Source of the DNA: Prescottella equi
Lineage (GTDB): Bacteria; Actinomycetota; Actinomycetes; Mycobacteriales; Mycobacteriaceae
Direction of reading: 5' to 3'
DNA length: 64,000 bases
Assembly (NCBI RefSeq): GCF_020171745.1
Contig: NZ_JAIVAH010000013.1
Coordinates: 372,001 to 436,000 of the forward strand
Made by a program: the position numbers and the translations under genes. Of the stretch, positions 1 through 7,869 are shown piece by piece. The notes below the pieces were generated by a model. The model did no database searches. It was not told where the DNA came from and worked only from the letters and a program-made list of their open reading frames with translations. How positions within the stretch are numbered: the first letter of the stretch is position 1; each line of letters opens with the position of its first letter.

Positions 1-1018
1 CCCCCTGACGCTGTCGGCGCCCAAGCCGATGCTCCCCACGGCGGGAGTTCCGTTCCTGACCCACCTGCTGGCGCGGATCAAGCAGGCCGGCATCACGCAC
101 GTGGTCCTGGGTACGTCGTTCAAGGCCGAGGTGTTCGAGGAGCATTTCGGCGACGGCAGCGATCTCGGGCTCGAGATCGAGTACGTCACCGAGGTGGAGC
201 CGATGGGCACCGGCGGTGGCATCCGCAACGTGCTGCCGAGCCTGCGCGCCGACAACATCATGGTCTTCAACGGTGACGTCCTGGGCGGCACCGACCTGGC
301 CGCGGTTCTCGACACGCACGAGCGCACCAACGCCGACGTCACGCTGCACCTCGTGCGGGTCGGTGATCCGCGCGCGTTCGGTTGCGTTCCCACCGACGAG
401 GACGGCCGGGTCAAGGCGTTCCTCGAGAAGACGCAGGATCCGCCGACGGATCAGATCAACGCGGGCTGCTACGTCTTCCGCCGCGAGATCATCGAGAAGA
501 TCCCGTCGGATCGTCCGGTGTCGGTCGAGCGTGAGGTGTTCCCGGCTCTGCTGGCCGACGGTGCCCGCGTGTTCGGTCACGTCGACATGTCGTACTGGCG
601 CGACATGGGCACCCCGGACGACTTCGTCCGCGGATCCGCGGATCTCGTGCGTGGCATCGCGCCGTCGCCGGCGCTCGAGGGCCCGCGCGGTGAGTCGCTC
701 GTGCATCCGGGTGCCGGGGTGGCGCCGGGTGCGCTGCTGATCGGCGGTACCGTCGTCGGCCGCGGTGCCGAGGTCGGCGCCGGCGCCCGCCTGGACGGTG
801 CGGTGCTGTTCGACGGCGCGCAGGTCGAGGCCGGGGCGGTGGTCGAGCGATCGATCATCGGTTTCGGTGCCCGCATCGGTCCGCGTGCACTGATCCGGGA
901 CGCGGTGATCGGTGACGGCGCCGACGTCGGTGCCCGTTGTGAGCTGGTCGGCGGGGCGCGGATCTGGCCCGGCGTGAAGCTGCCCGACGGCGGAGTGCGG
1001 TTCAGCACCGACGTGTGA
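1..1018 (+). CDS. manB: Mannose-1-phosphate guanylyltransferase (NDP-sugar synthase), 5' end cut by window
   Basis: The reading frame is open from base 2, so the start lies outside the window; the first residues PLTLSAPKPMLP are the tail of the nucleotidyltransferase signature (GGxGTRLxPLT...PKPMLP). The N-terminal two thirds is a Rossmann-like nucleotidyltransferase with a metal-binding NGDVLGGTD segment. The C-terminal third (from about base 700) is Gly/Ala-rich with hexapeptide repeats such as GAEVGAGARLDGAVLFDGAQV, a left-handed beta-helix. It should make GDP-mannose for lipomannan and glycolipid synthesis. Position next to fbiB/fbiA and whiB2 matches M. tuberculosis Rv3264c. Other NDP-hexose pyrophosphorylases cannot be excluded by sequence alone. 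Confidence 0.85.
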   Translation, partial: PLTLSAPKPMLPTAGVPFLTHLLARIKQAGITHVVLGTSFKAEVFEEHFGDGSDLGLEIEYVTEVEPMGTGGGIRNVLPSLRADNIMVFNGDVLGGTDLAAVLDTHERTNADVTLHLVRVGDPRAFGCVPTDEDGRVKAFLEKTQDPPTDQINAGCYVFRREIIEKIPSDRPVSVEREVFPALLADGARVFGHVDMSYWRDMGTPDDFVRGSADLVRGIAPSPALEGPRGESLVHPGAGVAPGALLIGGTVVGRGAEVGAGARLDGAVLFDGAQVEAGAVVERSIIGFGARIGPRALIRDAVIGDGADVGARCELVGGARIWPGVKLPDGGVRFSTDV

Positions 1019-1067
1019 TTCCGCACGGAGCCGTCTTCTTTAGCGTTGCTACTGAAATACTGGGGTT

Positions 1068-1844
1068 ATGTTGTCGCAGGAACCGGTCTTCCACAGGTAC
1101 GTCGCCCTCGGTGACTCGTTCACGGAGGGCGTCGGCGACCCCGATGCCACCCGGCCCAACGGGTTGCGGGGCTGGGCCGACCGGGTAGCCGAGGAACTTG
1201 CCACGCGCAGCGCCGACTTCGGATACGCGAATCTCGCGGTCCGGGGTCGGTTGCTGGGCCCCATCGTCGACGAGCAGGTCGAGGCGGCCGTCGCGCTCGA
1301 GCCGGATCTGGTGACGATCTACGCGGGCGGCAACGACTTCATGCGGCCCAAGGTGGACATCGACGCGCTGGTCGCGCGGTACGACGAGGCCATCGGCAAG
1401 CTCGCCGCGACCGGTGCGAAGGTGCTGGTGTGGACCGCCTACGACGCCGGCTGGGCCGCGGTGTTCGGCAAGCTGCGCGGCCGTTCCGCGGTCTACAACG
1501 AACTGGTGCGCGAGGTGGCGGACCGGCACGGGGCGACGATCGTCGACTTCTGGCGCTTCGACGAATACCGGGACCTGCGGATGTGGGACTGGGATCGACT
1601 GCACATGTCGACCCCCGGACACCAGAACATGGCGATCCGGGTGCTGCAGACCCTGGGGGTCGAGCACCACATCGTGATGGATTCGCTGGGTCCGGAGCTG
1701 CCCACGGACAAGGCCTCGCGGCGCGAGGCCGACCGTCGGTGGAGGCGGGAGTTCCTCCTCCCGTGGATCGGGCGCCGGCTCCGCGGCACGTCGTCGGGTG
1801 ACGGCATCACCGCCAAGCGGCCCACGCTCGCGCCGATCCGATAG
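1068..1844 (+). CDS. SGNH/GDSL-family hydrolase (lipase/esterase)
   Basis: A 258-residue protein with the SGNH blocks in order: GDSFTEG near residue 16 (nucleophile Ser), Gly in block II, the GGNDF block III near residue 87, and DRLHMSTPGH near residue 178 supplying the catalytic Asp and His. No signal peptide is visible, so it probably acts in the cytosol. The C-terminal 50 residues are basic and Arg-rich, outside the catalytic fold. The substrate cannot be told; family members hydrolyse lipid or acetyl esters. It starts at ATG and lies 50 bp after the manB homologue in the same direction. Confidence 0.85.
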   Translation: MLSQEPVFHRYVALGDSFTEGVGDPDATRPNGLRGWADRVAEELATRSADFGYANLAVRGRLLGPIVDEQVEAAVALEPDLVTIYAGGNDFMRPKVDIDALVARYDEAIGKLAATGAKVLVWTAYDAGWAAVFGKLRGRSAVYNELVREVADRHGATIVDFWRFDEYRDLRMWDWDRLHMSTPGHQNMAIRVLQTLGVEHHIVMDSLGPELPTDKASRREADRRWRREFLLPWIGRRLRGTSSGDGITAKRPTLAPIR

Positions 1845-1898
1845 CCGTCGGGTCCGATCTCCCGCTCTCCGAGAAACGGCATCCGTCGCCGTGTCACC

Positions 1899-1943
1899 CT
1901 TCCGTAGGTTCAGGGCCGCAGTACAGCTCCACTCCTACGGAAG
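1899..1943 (+). promoter_or_regulatory. Inverted repeat linking -10 box and ribosome-binding region of the epimerase gene
   Basis: CTTCCGTAGG (1899-1908) and CCTACGGAAG (1934-1943) form a perfect 10-bp inverted repeat with a 25-nt spacer. The left arm overlaps a TAGGTT -10-like hexamer (1905-1910). The right arm runs into the AAGAGG ribosome-binding site (1942-1947) of the ATG at 1953. It could be a paired repressor operator or, if transcription starts upstream, a hairpin masking the ribosome-binding site. Confidence 0.5.
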
Positions 1944-1952
1944 AGGCATTCC

Positions 1953-2870
1953 ATGAAGATCCTGATCGTCGGCGGCACCGGCATGATCGGCGCCCACACG
2001 GCGCTGCACCTGCGTGAGCAGGGCAACGACGTCACGGTCGCGGCGCGCAACCCGCTGGCCGACGACTCGCCGGTGCGCGACTTCCCGGTGCTGCTGGGCG
2101 ACTACACGGAGCAGACCTTCACCGCGGCGCAGCTGGCCCCGTACGAGGGCATCGTGTTCGCTGCGGGGCAGGACATCCGTCACATGGGGCGCGGTGTCGA
2201 CGAGGCCGAGTTCTGGGAGAAGACGCAGACCGGCGGCGTGCCGCGCTTCGCCGCGCTCGCCAAGGAGGCCGGTGTCTCCCGCTTCGTCCAGGTCGGTAGC
2301 TACTACCACCACCTGCGCCCGGAGTATGCCGAGACGATGCCGTACGTCGCGGCCCGCAAGGCTGCCGACGAGGGGGCCCGCGCCCTCGCCGACGAGAACT
2401 TCAACGTCTCGACGCTGAACCCGCCGTCGATCCTCGGCGCCATCTCGGGCGTGTCCGCCAAGCGCTACCGCAAGCTGTTCTCGTGGGCCGCGGGCAACGA
2501 GCCGGAGATCCCCGACTTCGCCCCCGCCGGCGGCACCAACTACCTGTCTGCGCACTCGCTCGCCGAGGCGATCGGGGGTGCGCTGCAGCGTGCCGAGTCG
2601 GGCAAGGCGTACCTGATCGGCGATCAGAACCTGACCTTCACCGAGTACTTCCAGCTGCTGGTCGACGCCGCCGGCGGCAACCGCACCATCGAGGAGCGCA
2701 ACGAGGAACACCCGCTGCTCCCGGACAGCTTCATCGTCCAGGGCCGCGGAAACGTCATCGCGTACGAGCCGGACCCGGCCGACGTCGAGTTGCTCGGCTT
2801 CACGCGCAACGACTGCGCGCGGGCGATCGCCGAGATGTACGAGATCGTGCAGGCGGCAGTCGCGAACTGA
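1953..2870 (+). CDS. NAD(P)-dependent epimerase/dehydratase family (SDR) protein
   Basis: 305 residues. The N-terminus MKILIVGGTGMIGAHTA is the extended-SDR nucleotide-binding GxxGxxG. The usual YxxxK catalytic pair is present as YVAARK near residue 131. The C-terminal half resembles isoflavone-reductase/NmrA-like proteins. Substrate unknown. The start is ATG with AAGAGG 6 nt upstream. A strong inverted repeat overlaps its promoter and leader (1899-1943), so it is probably specifically regulated. It has no counterpart I recall at this place in mycobacteria, so it is likely an accessory gene within a conserved block. Confidence 0.8.
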   Translation: MKILIVGGTGMIGAHTALHLREQGNDVTVAARNPLADDSPVRDFPVLLGDYTEQTFTAAQLAPYEGIVFAAGQDIRHMGRGVDEAEFWEKTQTGGVPRFAALAKEAGVSRFVQVGSYYHHLRPEYAETMPYVAARKAADEGARALADENFNVSTLNPPSILGAISGVSAKRYRKLFSWAAGNEPEIPDFAPAGGTNYLSAHSLAEAIGGALQRAESGKAYLIGDQNLTFTEYFQLLVDAAGGNRTIEERNEEHPLLPDSFIVQGRGNVIAYEPDPADVELLGFTRNDCARAIAEMYEIVQAAVAN

Positions 2871-2880
2871 CCCGACGACG

Positions 2881-2920
2881 AAGGGCCGGTTCCGCAGAGT
2901 GATCCGCGGGACCGGCCCTT
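2881..2920. terminator. Bidirectional stem-loop terminator between convergent genes
   Basis: Arms 2881-2895 and 2906-2920 pair along 15 positions (AAGGGCCGGT opposite ACCGGCCCTT, with one G-U pair), loop about 10 nt. It sits between the epimerase gene (+) and the Nudix gene (-) and is followed by a short T/C stretch. Confidence 0.75.
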
Positions 2921-2955
2921 TCGTGTTCGGTGTGATCGTCCGGCGGGGGCCGTGC

Positions 2956-3504
2956 TCAGCGCGCGTTCGCCAGCCGGACCAGGTGGTCGATCGTGTCCTT
3001 CTCGGCCCCCTCGGGCAGATCGTCGACGGGCCACCAGCGCAGGTCCTGCGACTCGTCGCTGATCGTGATCGCCGCCCCCTCCGGTGCCCGGACGAGGAAG
3101 CGCAGATCCAGGTGGCGAGTCGGCACCCCCAGCGAGCACGTGATGGGGTGCGTGTGCGCCGACAGCAGCCGCGGATCGATCCGCAGACCGTCGATGCCCG
3201 ACTCCTCCCGCGCCTCCCGCAGCGCCGCGTCGACGACCGTCTCGTCGCCGGGCTCGCAGTGCCCGCCGAGCTGGATCCACCGGCCCACCCGGGGGTGCAG
3301 CGTCAGCAGCACATGACAGCCACCCTCGTCCAGCACGAGCGACGACGCCGTGATGTGTCCCGGTGCGTGCGCGCGCAGGCAGCCGTCGGGTGCGGAGTCG
3401 AGGAACGCGAGCATCGTGTGCCGCAACGATTCCGCGGCGTCGGAGTCGGTGTCCCAGTTCTGCAGCGCCTCGCGAGCGGACGCGTGCAACGACTGTGCGG
3501 ACAT
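2956..3504 (-). CDS. Nudix hydrolase
   Basis: 182 residues with a Nudix box GGHCEPGDETVVDAALRE followed by AREESGI, the canonical G-x5-E-x7-REUxEExGU pattern with one extra residue before the x7 run, a variant common in actinobacterial proteins. The catalytic REAREE helix is intact. The ATG directly abuts the fbiB stop (TAG then ATG, no gap), so it should be translated from the fbiA-fbiB transcript. Substrate is probably a nucleoside diphosphate derivative; a link to F420 precursors is suggested only by position. Confidence 0.85.
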   Translation of the reverse strand: MSAQSLHASAREALQNWDTDSDAAESLRHTMLAFLDSAPDGCLRAHAPGHITASSLVLDEGGCHVLLTLHPRVGRWIQLGGHCEPGDETVVDAALREAREESGIDGLRIDPRLLSAHTHPITCSLGVPTRHLDLRFLVRAPEGAAITISDESQDLRWWPVDDLPEGAEKDTIDHLVRLANAR

Positions 3505-4851
3505 CTACAGCTCCACGAGGGCGTCGCCCGGCGTGACCGGCTCGCGTGGGGTCAAAGGTTCGACCGGGTGCCCGACGGCGATCGCGCCCAGCGGCTGCCA
3601 GTCGACGGGCAGATCCAGCTCGGCCCGGACGGTGTCGGCCGCGAAGATCGTCGACCCGATCCAGCAACTGCCGATGCCGCGCGTCGCGAGTGACACCAGC
3701 AGGCCCTGCACCGCGGCACCGACCGCGACCGTGAACATCGTCGACTCGGCCCGGGTGCGGCTCTCGTCGGGGTAGTCGTGCGCGCCGTCGGGCACGCAGA
3801 ACGGGATCACGACCTCGGGGGCACGGAAGAGGATGTCGCCGCGGTTCACTCGTCGTTCGATCCGCTCGGGGCTCAGGCCGTCCGCGGCGAGGTCGTCGCG
3901 CCACCGCTGCTGCATCGCATCGAGCAGGCGCTTGCGGACGTCCGGACTGCGTAGCCACACGAACCGCACCGGCCGGGTGTGATGCGGTGCAGGTGCGGTC
4001 AGCGCCTCCGCGATCGAGTCCCGAAGCGCGTCGGGATCGACGAGTTCGTCGGAGAACTCACGCACGGACCGACGCAGCAGCAGCGCCTCGCGCCGCCCCA
4101 GTTCCATCGACTCCGCGGTGCCGAGCCAGAACAGGTCCTCCGGACCGCGGCGGATCAGCTTCTCGGCGGCCGAGCCGTCGTCGTCCAGGCCCAGCCCCCG
4201 GACGACTGCGACCGGAACGCCGCCGAGCTTGCCCTTGACGAGATCGCCTGCCGCGGCGATCTCGTCGGCGACCGCGACCTCCGTCACGAACAGTTCGTTG
4301 CCCTGGCTGTCGACCGCACCGGCGTACGCGTGCAGGACCGGCACGCCCGAGGCTCCGATCGCAGCATCGATCTGGCCGACGCGCCACGCGCGCCCCATCG
4401 TGTCCGTGACGACGACGGCGACGTCGACGCCGAGCCGGGACTCGATGTCGCCGCGCAGCTTTCGGGCGCTGCCGTCCGGATCCTCGGGCAGCAGGGCCAG
4501 TTCGGCGCCGTCGACGTTGGAGCCGTCGATGCCCGACGCCGCCTGCACGATGCCGAGCCTGTTCTCGGTGATGAGGGTGCGACCCTTGCGGGCCACCACC
4601 CGGACCGCCTCCTGGTCGACGAGGCGGCGGCGGGCGGCGTCGCGCTCGTCGGGATCGGTGGGGGAGGCCACGATCCGTCCCTCGACCTTCGAGAACACCT
4701 TGCTGGTCACGACGAGCACGTCGCCGTCGGCGAGCCACGGCGCTGCCTCGACGATCGCGTGGGCCAGGTCGTCGCCCGGGCGGAACTCGGGAAGGCCGGG
4801 GACCGGCAGGATCTCGATCGCCCGTCCCGCACCGTGATCGCGCACGCTCAC
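3505..4851 (-). CDS. fbiB: Coenzyme F420:L-glutamate ligase, bifunctional FbiB
   Basis: From the GTG at 4851 this is 448 residues, the same length as M. tuberculosis FbiB. The N-terminal 240 residues are CofE-like F420-0:gamma-glutamyl ligase ([24 protein letters not shown]). The C-terminal 200 residues are an FMN-binding nitroreductase fold ([22 protein letters not shown]) that acts on dehydro-F420 and helps lengthen the polyglutamate tail. It follows fbiA. Two further in-frame GTGs with the same upstream GGAG occur at 4881 and 4911 because the junction is tandemly duplicated. The 4911 start overlaps the fbiA stop as GTGA and would give 468 residues. Confidence 0.92.
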   Translation of the reverse strand: MSVRDHGAGRAIEILPVPGLPEFRPGDDLAHAIVEAAPWLADGDVLVVTSKVFSKVEGRIVASPTDPDERDAARRRLVDQEAVRVVARKGRTLITENRLGIVQAASGIDGSNVDGAELALLPEDPDGSARKLRGDIESRLGVDVAVVVTDTMGRAWRVGQIDAAIGASGVPVLHAYAGAVDSQGNELFVTEVAVADEIAAAGDLVKGKLGGVPVAVVRGLGLDDDGSAAEKLIRRGPEDLFWLGTAESMELGRREALLLRRSVREFSDELVDPDALRDSIAEALTAPAPHHTRPVRFVWLRSPDVRKRLLDAMQQRWRDDLAADGLSPERIERRVNRGDILFRAPEVVIPFCVPDGAHDYPDESRTRAESTMFTVAVGAAVQGLLVSLATRGIGSCWIGSTIFAADTVRAELDLPVDWQPLGAIAVGHPVEPLTPREPVTPGDALVEL

Positions 4852-4924
4852 AGGCTCACTCCGGTCGACTGGGTCGTTCACAGGCTCACTCCGGTCGACT
4901 GGGTCGTTCACAGGCTCACTCCGG
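4848..4924. repeat. Tandem 30-bp repeat across the fbiA/fbiB junction
   Basis: Two exact 30-bp copies (4851-4880 and 4881-4910) plus a partial third of 14 bp (4911-4924). On the minus strand each copy carries GGAG, a 7-nt spacer, and GTGA, so the translation-initiation region of fbiB, and the stop of fbiA, is repeated. Thirty bases is ten codons, so all three GTG starts remain in the fbiB frame; the encoded insert is [10 protein letters not shown] repeated. Confidence 0.9.
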
Positions 4925-5912
4925 CCACGTCGAAGGCGGCGCGGACCATCTCCGCGGTCGTCTCGGGGTCGCTCATGATCAAGGGCACGCTGCGGACCTC
5001 GACGCCCGGGACGTCGGCCTCGTCGGTGGAATGGATGAGCCAGCCGTCGAGGATGCCGGTACCGGAACGTGCACCGTAGTGACGGCCGATCGCCTCGGCG
5101 GAGGTCTCCACCCCGATCACGTCCAGGCACTCGTCGGCCATGCCGCGCAACGGCTTTCCGCCGATGATGGGGGACAGTCCCACGATCTTGGCCTTGGTGG
5201 TGCGTAGGGCGCCGCGAATTCCCGGGACGGCCAGGATGGCGCCGATGCTGACCACCGGATTCGACGGAGCCAGCAGGACGATGTCCGCCGACTCGATCGC
5301 CTCGAGCACTCCGGGCGCCGGCTTCGCCTGCTCCGCACCGATGTACGCGAAGCTGTGCGTGGGAACCTGCGCGCGGTACCGGACCCACCACTCCTGGAAG
5401 TGGATTGCCTTCTGCGGCTGCCCGGTCGGATCCGCGTCGCTGTCGGGATCCGTGATGACGACGTGGGTCTCGCTGCGGTCGTCGCTGACCGGCAACAGCG
5501 AGACACCGGGCTGCCAGCGCTTGCAGAGGGCTTCGGTGACGGCCGAGAGCGGGTAACCGGCCCGCAGCATCTGGCTGCGGATCAGGTGCGTGGCGATGTC
5601 GCGATCGCCGAGACCGAACCAGTCCGGCTGAGCACCGTACGCCGCGAGTTCCTCTTTGGCATTCCAGGTTTCGCCGATATGACCCCAACCACGTTCCGGG
5701 TCGATGCCGCCGCCGAGGGTGTACATGCACGTGTCGAGATCTGGGCAGATCCGCAGTCCGTGCATCCAGACGTCGTCGCCCACGTTGACGATCGCCGTGA
5801 TGTCGTGATCGGGGGACGCGCCGGCCCCCGATGCCCCGTCGCCGAGCAGATTTCGAACACCTTGGAGGAAACGGGCCCCTCCGACGCCGCCAACCAATAC
5901 AGTCACCTTCAC
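4908..5912 (-). CDS. fbiA: 2-phospho-L-lactate transferase FbiA (CofD-like)
   Basis: 334 residues. It transfers the phospholactyl or phosphoenolpyruvyl group from the guanosyl intermediate to the deazaflavin Fo, making (dehydro-)F420-0. The N-terminal [14 protein letters not shown] and the INVGDD-like segment [13 protein letters not shown] with [13 protein letters not shown] are diagnostic of Cof[11 protein letters not shown] and [11 protein letters not shown] follow in the expected order. The GTG start lies 7 nt from a TAGGCT element (5920-5925), suggesting a leaderless mRNA. Its stop codon is in the repeated junction with fbiB. It is divergent from whiB2, as in Rv3261/Rv3260c. Confidence 0.93.
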   Translation of the reverse strand: MKVTVLVGGVGGARFLQGVRNLLGDGASGAGASPDHDITAIVNVGDDVWMHGLRICPDLDTCMYTLGGGIDPERGWGHIGETWNAKEELAAYGAQPDWFGLGDRDIATHLIRSQMLRAGYPLSAVTEALCKRWQPGVSLLPVSDDRSETHVVITDPDSDADPTGQPQKAIHFQEWWVRYRAQVPTHSFAYIGAEQAKPAPGVLEAIESADIVLLAPSNPVVSIGAILAVPGIRGALRTTKAKIVGLSPIIGGKPLRGMADECLDVIGVETSAEAIGRHYGARSGTGILDGWLIHSTDEADVPGVEVRSVPLIMSDPETTAEMVRAAFDVAGVSL

Positions 5913-6221
5913 AACCCGAAGCCTATGCGTTGTCGCTCAGTGCTGATCGAGGCTGTCTCATCGAACCGGGTTGTACCACGCTGTGCGGTGGGGCGCGGAT
6001 AGTAAACGACTTTTCCCGTTCGGCTTGACCCGACACGCCAGGGCATGTCTAATCACATGTATGTCATTCCAGGTTCGAGGGGCGAGTGCACTTGGAGCGG
6101 CAGTTGGTCCGAACCATTTTTCGGGCCGTTGCGCGGGTAGCCCTCGAGGCGAGAACGACACGACGTTTTTCGAGATCGATCGACTTATTCTGCGCTAGAA
6201 CACAGGTGGGGAGGCGGAGCG
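5913..6221. promoter_or_regulatory. Divergent fbiA/whiB2 intergenic region
   Basis: 309 bp without a convincing gene. It holds the fbiA -10 (5920-5925). For whiB2 I see a TTGACC (6025-6030) with TAATCA 19 nt downstream, and a nearer TANNNT, TATTCT (6186-6191), which would give a leader of about 25 nt. The GGGGAGG before the whiB2 ATG is a strong ribosome-binding site. Nothing else is recognisable. Confidence 0.5.
5920..5925 (-). promoter_or_regulatory. -10 element for leaderless fbiA
   Basis: TAGGCT on the minus strand, with 7 nt between it and the fbiA GTG at 5912, so transcription should begin at or next to the start codon. Confidence 0.55.
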
Positions 6222-6626
6222 ATGCAGTACCAGCAGTACGAGTACCGGCAGTATGAGTTCGACACTCCTCTGAGCGTTGTCGACGACGAGCCGCGGACCG
6301 ATTCGGACGCACATGTGTCGCTGGGCGACGGCGCCGACTTCGAACTCGGCGTGACCGTCCCGCAGCTCAGTCTGATCCCGGGGCTCGACGCGATGGTCGA
6401 CCCGGCCGAGGAACAGTGGCAGGACCGCGCGCTCTGCGCGCAGACCGACCCGGAGGCCTTCTTCCCGGAGAAGGGTGGATCCACCCGCGAGGCCAAGCGC
6501 ATCTGCTTGGGGTGCGAGGTTCGCGGCGAGTGCCTCGAGTACGCACTCGCCAACGACGAGCGCTTCGGTATCTGGGGCGGACTCTCCGAGCGTGAGCGCC
6601 GGCGCCTCAAGCGCGGCATCGTCTGA
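6222..6626 (+). CDS. whiB2: WhiB-family Fe-S transcriptional regulator, WhiB2 type
   Basis: 134 residues. The Wbl domain has its four Fe-S cysteines at C72, C95, C98 and C104 (C...CxxCxxxxxC), then the GIWGG turn and a basic ERRRLKRG C-terminus that contacts DNA. The N-terminal 60 residues are Gln/Tyr- and acid-rich and not conserved. WhiB2/WhmD controls septation and cell division in mycobacteria. The position between fbiA and the Rv3259 homologue identifies it as WhiB2 rather than another paralogue. The window has a second Wbl gene, whiB1. Confidence 0.9.
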   Translation: MQYQQYEYRQYEFDTPLSVVDDEPRTDSDAHVSLGDGADFELGVTVPQLSLIPGLDAMVDPAEEQWQDRALCAQTDPEAFFPEKGGSTREAKRICLGCEVRGECLEYALANDERFGIWGGLSERERRRLKRGIV

Positions 6627-6633
6627 GAGATCG

Positions 6634-7125
6634 CTACTCGTCGGCCCCGGGTAGATCGGGGTCGATCACTTCAGGGTCCACGCCCAGATAGGTGGACACC
6701 TGCTCCACCAGGACGTCGTGCACAAGGTCCTCGAGATCCCGAGGATCCTTGGCGCGCAATTCGATCGGGCGCCGGAACAGGACGATGCGTGCTCGCGTCG
6801 CCGTCCCGCGCCGATCGATGCCTGCCGGAATGAGTCGGGACAGCGGCACCGGTCCGTCGGCGACCACTTCCGGTGGCCAATTCACCGAATCCGGGTCGAT
6901 GGCCCGAATCCGCGGTACGTCGTCGACCGCGATGTCCAGCTTGGTGAGCCGATCGTGCCAACGGGCGTCGATCGGCTCGAAAGCGCCCAGCACCAGCTGA
7001 TCGAACTTCTCCGCGCGGGTCCGTGCGGCCGGCAGATCCGGCGGGAACAGCGGTCCCCGGATGCCGCGGCCCCGGCGCGCGACAGAACGCGACGTCAAAG
7101 GGCGGGGACGACGAGATCTGGCCAT
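6634..7125 (-). CDS. Zincin-like metallopeptidase family protein (Rv3259 homologue)
   Basis: 163 residues from the ATG at 7125. That start is supported by TAATCT on the minus strand (7133-7138) 7 nt upstream, a leaderless arrangement. The N-terminus is Arg-rich (MARSRRPRP). The C-terminus LEDLVHDVLVEQVSTYLGVDP corresponds to the family's zincin helix, but it reads HDVLVEQ where active members have HExxH, so peptidase activity is doubtful. Convergent with whiB2, with only 7 bp between the stops. A longer in-frame extension to 7257 exists but is poorly supported. Confidence 0.75.
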   Translation of the reverse strand: MARSRRPRPLTSRSVARRGRGIRGPLFPPDLPAARTRAEKFDQLVLGAFEPIDARWHDRLTKLDIAVDDVPRIRAIDPDSVNWPPEVVADGPVPLSRLIPAGIDRRGTATRARIVLFRRPIELRAKDPRDLEDLVHDVLVEQVSTYLGVDPEVIDPDLPGADE

Positions 7126-7132
7126 GACGTGG

Positions 7133-7138
7133 AGATTA
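7133..7138 (-). promoter_or_regulatory. -10 element for the leaderless Rv3259-type gene
   Basis: TAATCT on the minus strand with 7 nt to the ATG at 7125. Confidence 0.5.
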
Positions 7139-7264
7139 CAGCGGCCCCCGAAGACCCCTGAACCGTGCCGCCGGACACCACTGAAGTCGGACGGCACGAG
7201 CGGGCCGGTAGCTCGGGAATCGGTCCGTCGGTGTGTCCGAGTAGGCCAACCGGACACATGGGGT

Positions 7265-7270
7265 TAGTCT
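7265..7270 (+). promoter_or_regulatory. -10 element for the leaderless DUF3499 gene
   Basis: TAGTCT with 8 nt to the GTG at 7279; this decides the start against longer in-frame readings from 7165 or 7258. Confidence 0.5.
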
Positions 7271-7278
7271 CCTTGCTT

Positions 7279-7677
7279 GTGAGATCACTGCGTCGATGCT
7301 GCCGACCTGGGTGCAAGAACCCTGCTGTCGCCACCTTGACGTACGTGTACTCGGATTCCACCGCCGTGGTGGGGCCGCTGGCCACTGTGGCCGAGCCGCA
7401 TTCGTGGGACCTGTGCGAGACGCATGCGTCGCGCATCACGGCACCCAAGGGCTGGGAACTCGTTCGCTACGAGGGCGGTTTCTCGTCCAGCACTCCGGAC
7501 GAGGACGATCTCACCGCGCTGGCCGAGGCGGTCCGCGAGGCGGGCCTGGGAGAGCGTCCCCGCGGCGACGACGGCTCGCAGGAGTCCCGTTCCGGCGCTT
7601 CCGCGCCGTCGGTGCCGCCGACGGTGCGTACCGGTCGGCGCGGTCACCTGCGCGTGTTACCCGACCCCGCCAACTGA
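7279..7677 (+). CDS. DUF3499 family protein (Rv3258c homologue)
   Basis: 132 residues, function unknown. The N-terminal 60 residues are conserved in actinobacteria: RRCCRPGC, TLTYVYSDSTAVVGPL, HSWDLCETH. The pattern CxxxC...HxxxxCxxH looks like a small zinc-binding domain. The C-terminal half is a low-complexity, Pro/Arg-rich tail. The GTG is chosen because conservation begins there and a TAnnnT lies 8 nt upstream. It precedes pmmA, as in mycobacteria. Confidence 0.75.
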   Translation: MRSLRRCCRPGCKNPAVATLTYVYSDSTAVVGPLATVAEPHSWDLCETHASRITAPKGWELVRYEGGFSSSTPDEDDLTALAEAVREAGLGERPRGDDGSQESRSGASAPSVPPTVRTGRRGHLRVLPDPAN

Positions 7678-7787
7678 TCGGTCCGAGCGCGCAGTTCTGC
7701 CCCTCGCCCCATCGCCGTATCTGCGCTCGCACGCTTACCACAGGCCCGGCGCTGCTGCTCGGGAAGCGGACCCGGCACAGTCCCCAC

Positions 7788-7793
7788 TAGGCT
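7788..7793 (+). promoter_or_regulatory. -10 element for pmmA
   Basis: TAGGCT followed by a leader of about 70 nt with AGGAG before the GTG at 7870. Confidence 0.4.
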
Positions 7794-7869
7794 CGGTGAT
7801 CGACCCGGAGGACGACTCGGCCTGACGAGCACCGTCTGTCGCATCTACGAACAGCAGGAGTAACCAGCA

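Noticed and set aside
4848-4924. Possible CRISPR-like or IS-end repeat
   Set aside because: Units are directly adjacent without spacers and are coding; it is a simple tandem duplication.
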